64,000 nucleotides of DNA, taken from CAVSUZ01 sp963795415 (GTDB taxonomy: Bacteria > Pseudomonadota > Alphaproteobacteria > Acetobacterales > Acetobacteraceae). Made by a program: the position numbers and the translations under genes. Positions 60,496 through 64,000 of this stretch are shown in pieces. The DNA lies in the NCBI GenBank assembly GCA_963795415.1, contig CAWCHQ010000001.1:744001-808000 (forward strand). Reading direction: 5' to 3'. The notes beneath the pieces were generated by a model, which was given only the letters and a program-made list of their open reading frames with translations, was not told the origin of the DNA and did no database searches. How positions within the stretch are numbered: position 1 is the stretch's first letter; each line of letters opens with the position of its first letter.

Positions 60496-61677
60496 ATGAT
60501 CGAAAGCAAACCGCAAAACCGCTCTCTTGGCTATGCCCCTGTGAGCACCTACGGGCAGACGCTTGAGGTGCAGCTTGACCAGCTACGCAAGGCGGGCTGC
60601 ACCAAGATTTACCGGGAGAAGGTGACGGGCGCGCGGCCCGACCGGCGCGAACTGCTCAAGCTGCTCAAGGCCGTTGCCCCCGGTGACGTGGTGACGGTGA
60701 CGCGCATTGACCGGCTGGCGCGCTCGACCTTCGACCTGTTCGCCATCATCAAGCAGATCGTGGACGCCAAGGGGCGATTCCGGTCACTGGCGGAACCGTG
60801 GGCCGACACCGCCACCGGCACCGGGCGGCTGATGATTGCCGTGCTTGGCGGGCTGGCGGACGTAGAGCGGGGTCTGATCCGCACCCGCACGGCGGAAGGC
60901 CGTGAGCGCGCGAAAGCGCGCGGCCAGCGCATGGGGCGACCGCCGAAGCTCACGCCGCAGCAGCAGAAGGAAGCACGGCGGCGGCGGGCGGAAGGCGCAA
61001 CGCTCAAGGAATTGGCGAAGAGCTACAACATGGGTAGGTCGGCGATTTCGAACTCGCATAAGAGGAAAGCAATGGAAAGCTGGTGGGATTTAGCTGAGTC
61101 GAGTGGTTACAGTGGTGGTGATCTTGGGATGTTCAGAATCACCTGCCCCTTTTGTTCTGAGAAAGGAAATTTCGTGGCCGCCGCTCACGTCGAGCGCACG
61201 AATGCGAACGGAAAAACGCTAAATTATGACACCTTGCGGTGTGAGAACTGCGGCAATCTTGCAGCCGTATTTTGGGCATCGAGCGGGACTTTGCACGATT
61301 GGCGAATGGTGCCGTCGCCACTACGATATGAGAGTCATCCGGATTCGTGCCCGCAGGACGTTGGTAGGTATTGGCTACAGGCGAAGCGTGCGCAGCAGGG
61401 GAAGAATTGGGACTCCGCTGCGGTTATGGCACGCAGTGCATTACAACTCGCCTTACGTCACGCCGGAGCGAATGGCACACTGCCGCCGCTGATGAAAGAT
61501 TGGGCGCATGAGGTTCGTCTACTTGCGCGCGATCCTGCCCACCCACGTCCCGGCGACGAGGAAACTTCACAGGAGGACGTGAAGGATGCCGTCGAATTCC
61601 TCTCCTACTTGCTGCAATACCTGTTCACGCTGCCGAATGATATTGCCACATATCGCAAGCGGAGGGAGGCCCGCTAG
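60496..61677 (+). CDS. serine recombinase fused to zinc-ribbon/DUF4145 region
   Basis: 393 residues from MIESKPQNRSLGYAPVSTYG. Residues 1-195 are a Tn3-resolvase-like serine recombinase: 'VSTYGQTLEVQLDQLRKAGC' (nucleophile Ser), 'RIDRLARSTFDLFAIIKQIV' and HTH 'TLKELAKSYNMGRSAISNSH'. The normally invariant Arg two residues before the Ser (YARVS) is Pro here (YAPVS), which should damage catalysis. From about residue 195, 'ESWWDLAESSGYSGGDLGMF', a CPFC...CENC zinc ribbon and a DUF4145-like helical tail ('SAAVMARSALQLALRHAGAN') follow without a stop. DUF4145 occurs in restriction/defence proteins. A separate start at 61072 is possible. Confidence 0.78.
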   Translation: MIESKPQNRSLGYAPVSTYGQTLEVQLDQLRKAGCTKIYREKVTGARPDRRELLKLLKAVAPGDVVTVTRIDRLARSTFDLFAIIKQIVDAKGRFRSLAEPWADTATGTGRLMIAVLGGLADVERGLIRTRTAEGRERAKARGQRMGRPPKLTPQQQKEARRRRAEGATLKELAKSYNMGRSAISNSHKRKAMESWWDLAESSGYSGGDLGMFRITCPFCSEKGNFVAAAHVERTNANGKTLNYDTLRCENCGNLAAVFWASSGTLHDWRMVPSPLRYESHPDSCPQDVGRYWLQAKRAQQGKNWDSAAVMARSALQLALRHAGANGTLPPLMKDWAHEVRLLARDPAHPRPGDEETSQEDVKDAVEFLSYLLQYLFTLPNDIATYRKRREAR

Positions 61678-62035
61678 GCGTGCGTGCGATGATCGGGACA
61701 ATCGTCGTCACGTCCTTTCGGCGGATTCCGCCTTACTTCCTTCCTCACTTTCCATAAGCGTCTTATCGGGCAGTGAAGGGAAGGCCGACAAAAGCCAGCG
61801 TCAGCTTTTCTGGCTTTCCGGCGGCCTGCTTCCGCGGACTCCCTTTATGCCCCTTCGCTCCCTCCATATCCGCTCCGATCTCGCTTTTTGGCTTCCGCTG
61901 CGCGTCGTTCCGCACGCCATGCCTGCCGCCCGTGGCTGTCAGGATGTACGACAAGCCGGATCTGGTGACCGAGCCGTGGCAAAGCCGGCGCCATCCTACA
62001 ACGCCAAATTTTGCACGCTGCCGTGCCTGGCCCCC
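61678..62035. other. 358-bp intergenic region
   Basis: No gene supported. A 63-codon minus-strand frame (61763-61954) lacks family features and a ribosome site. The composition is more pyrimidine-rich than the neighbours. It separates the recombinase fusion from the convergent molybdenum hydroxylase. Confidence 0.4.
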
Positions 62036-64000
62036 TCAGCTCATCGCCGCTTTCACCCGGTCCGGGCGGAATGGTGTCTGTCGCAACCGCACACCGATCG
62101 CGTCGTACACCGCGTTGCTGACCGCCGCCGCCGTCGGATTGGTCGACGGCTCGCCGGCACCGTACGGCGGATACTCCGGCGTGTTGTTCACCAGCACCAC
62201 GTCGATGCGATCCGGAATCTCCGAGAAGCGCAGGATCGGATAGCCCTGCCAGTCCCGGCTGGTGACATGCGCGTGATCGAACGTCACCTCCTCGCGCAAG
62301 GTGCGACTTAGCGACTGGATCACGTTGCCCTCGACCTGATTGCGCAGCCCGTCGGGGTTAACCACCAGCCCGCAGTCGTGCGCCACGACCACGCGACCCA
62401 CGTTGATCTGCCCGCTGGAGGGATCGACGGTCAGATCGATGATGGTCGCCACGCGCGAGTCGTCGCGGTTTACCCAGGCGATGCCGCGGCCCTGCGCCGG
62501 CTTGCCGTTCGCCTCGGGCTTCTTGCCGCCGGCAGGACGGCTCTGCCACCTGTAGGCCTCCGCGGCAGCGCGCAATACGTCGAGGCCGCGCGGATCGCTG
62601 ACATGCGCCAGGCGGAACGCAAGCGGATCCTGACCGGCGGCGGCAGCCAGTTCATCGATGAAGGACTCCATCGCGAAGGTTGTTTCGAACTGCGCCGGTG
62701 AGCGGAGCCACGCGGTCAGCAGGCCAACCCGTCCCTCGCCATGGCACGCCACGTCGGCGTTGGGGAAGTTGTATTTGTACACAACAGACGGGCGACCCAG
62801 GCCGGTCTGGCCGGTCACGTCCGGCTCGCCGATCAGTGCCGCGGCAATCAGGTGCGTGTCGCTCGTGGTTGGAATCCAGGTGTGGTGACGCCACGCAATC
62901 ACCCGGCCGTTGCTGTCGAGCGCCCCGAGCAGATCCTGTACTATGGGCGGGCCCTTGGGCTCCCACCCATGCTCGTCCCAGCGCATCCATTGCACGCGCA
63001 CGGGCCGGCTGACCGCCTGCGACATCACCGCAGCGTCGGCCACTGCGTGGTCGAAACCGTTGCGGCCGTAACCGCCGGCCCCCTCGAACCAGCGCAGCTC
63101 CATCTTCTCGAGCGGCATGTTCAGCATTTTCGCCATGTCGCGCAGGGTCTCGTGCGGCATCTGCGTGCAGGACCAGAACGTCGCGTGGTCGCCCTGCACG
63201 TCGGCGATGGCGCAGGAAGGCCCGATCGAGCCGTGCATCTGGAACGGCGTCTTGTAGGTCGCCTTCAGGGTACGCGCGGCATAATCCAATGCAATATCCA
63301 CTGAGCCCTGGCTGGCCGCCGACTGATTCTGGCCGGCTGCCGTCTTGCGGAGGGTCTCCCAAATCTGGTCCATCGGCGGCAGGCCGTCCCAGTTCGACCA
63401 CTTCGCCTGTCCGGCATCGGGCCCCTTCGGATTCAGCGTGGATCCAAGTTTTGCCGCCGCCTGGATCGCACTCCGTTCGGTTTCGGCGACCACGCCCAGG
63501 AAATTGTCGCGCCGCACCACCTGCACGAAGCCGGGAATATCCTTGAGCCCGGAATCATCGACGCTGAGCAGCGTCGATCCCGCGCCATAGGGGCGCACCA
63601 CGCGTCCGTGCAGCATATTCGGCACGCGGACATCCTGCACGTAGGTGAACTCGCCGGTCACTTTGCCGGGGATGTCCTTGCGCGGCACGGATTTGCCGAC
63701 AACCGTGTAAGTGGATGGATCCTTGGTGTGCACGTTCGGCGCCACCTTCATGTCGAAACGCTCGCCGGTGGCGCCGATCTCCATGTTCAGGCGCTTGCCA
63801 TTGACCAACTCGCCATAGGTGATCGTCCGGGTCGGATCACCGATCACCGCGATCGTGCCGTTTTTGGCGGCGAGCTGATTCGCCGATACGGCGAAATACA
63901 CGGCGGCGAGATCGAGCAGCGCCTGCCGCCCGGCTGCCGCGGCGTTGCGAATCTGGGGGCCGGCATAGCGGACGGTCCGGCTGCCGTAGCTCGGCCCCTG
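62036..64000 (-). CDS. molybdenum hydroxylase large subunit (xanthine dehydrogenase/IorB family), partial
   Basis: 654 codons are visible plus the stop; the 5' end lies beyond the window. Molybdopterin-binding features are 'GKVTGEFTYVQDVRVPNMLH', 'FQMHGSIGPSCAIADVQGDH', 'FEGAGGYGRNGFDHAVADAA', 'VAHDCGLVVNPDGLRNQVEG' and the C-terminal catalytic Glu in 'EYPPYGAGEPSTNPTAAAVS'. This is the isoquinoline-1-oxidoreductase/aldehyde-dehydrogenase beta-subunit layout with two fused Mo domains. It hydroxylates an aldehyde or N-heterocycle with a separate iron-sulfur partner, probably encoded outside the window. Confidence 0.92.
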   Translation of the reverse strand, partial: QGPSYGSRTVRYAGPQIRNAAAAGRQALLDLAAVYFAVSANQLAAKNGTIAVIGDPTRTITYGELVNGKRLNMEIGATGERFDMKVAPNVHTKDPSTYTVVGKSVPRKDIPGKVTGEFTYVQDVRVPNMLHGRVVRPYGAGSTLLSVDDSGLKDIPGFVQVVRRDNFLGVVAETERSAIQAAAKLGSTLNPKGPDAGQAKWSNWDGLPPMDQIWETLRKTAAGQNQSAASQGSVDIALDYAARTLKATYKTPFQMHGSIGPSCAIADVQGDHATFWSCTQMPHETLRDMAKMLNMPLEKMELRWFEGAGGYGRNGFDHAVADAAVMSQAVSRPVRVQWMRWDEHGWEPKGPPIVQDLLGALDSNGRVIAWRHHTWIPTTSDTHLIAAALIGEPDVTGQTGLGRPSVVYKYNFPNADVACHGEGRVGLLTAWLRSPAQFETTFAMESFIDELAAAAGQDPLAFRLAHVSDPRGLDVLRAAAEAYRWQSRPAGGKKPEANGKPAQGRGIAWVNRDDSRVATIIDLTVDPSSGQINVGRVVVAHDCGLVVNPDGLRNQVEGNVIQSLSRTLREEVTFDHAHVTSRDWQGYPILRFSEIPDRIDVVLVNNTPEYPPYGAGEPSTNPTAAAVSNAVYDAIGVRLRQTPFRPDRVKAAMS

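Noticed and set aside
61763..61954. 63-codon minus-strand gene in the gap before the molybdenum hydroxylase
   Set aside because: No ribosome site, recognised motif or neighbour supports it.

Overview
The window is 64 kb of high-GC chromosomal DNA. Several features point to an alphaproteobacterium, most likely an acetic-acid-bacteria relative (Acetobacteraceae): periplasmic PQQ quinoproteins, including a split two-gene dehydrogenase like the Gluconobacter SldB/SldA pair; several PEP-CTERM proteins; Liv-type and sugar-type ABC transporters; and many short-chain dehydrogenases. The taxonomic call is an inference. No rRNA, tRNA, CRISPR array or prophage was recognised.

Layout. 1-1737: 5' end of an IS110-family element, then a complete IS3-family insertion (copy 1). 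1818-8303: gamma-glutamyltransferase family gene, a VOC protein, an HSD10-like dehydrogenase, two PEP-CTERM proteins, a LutA-like iron-sulfur protein and a YncE-like propeller. 8335-11405: a sugar-type ABC importer on the minus strand with one frameshifted permease. 11536-17658: LLM oxidoreductase, aminopeptidase N and the split quinoprotein. 17737-24421: CorA, an RTX-tailed esterase, a tandem-repeat block, an ATP-dependent DNA ligase, and a divergent TetR/MFS pair with twin palindromic operators. 24590-27494: pstSCA without pstB. 27738-32021: a LysR regulator facing a cupin/aldo-keto reductase/SDR/tautomerase/SDR operon. 32290-36671: a decayed GcvT-domain gene, a secreted cupin/propeller/cupin-like trio, and a dienelactone hydrolase with a DUF6295-like partner.

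36892-41706 is the most unusual region. Four consecutive genes encode all-helical proteins of the ClyA/Hbl/XaxA style. The first three are clear paralogues, two of them with a central hydrophobic segment. The fourth has a signal peptide and shares a C-terminal tryptophan motif with the others. I read it as a multicomponent alpha-helical pore-forming toxin locus; the second gene is frameshifted.

41751-53764: acyl-CoA synthetase, LysE exporter, a degraded hicAB pair, a Liv-type ABC importer with a fused LivM-LivG protein, and a ParS-like antitoxin gene separated from its RES-domain toxin gene by a cytochrome P450. Then come a YXWXP-repeat protein and ilvD. 54009-64000 is mobile-element-rich: a twice-frameshifted alpha/beta hydrolase, an IS5-family remnant, a PEP-CTERM protein with a cysteine-peptidase look, IS3 copy 2, a serine-recombinase/DUF4145 fusion, and the 3' part of a molybdenum hydroxylase large subunit.

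Seven otherwise family-like genes carry single-base frame breaks. This is either real decay or residual sequencing error and cannot be decided from the sequence alone.
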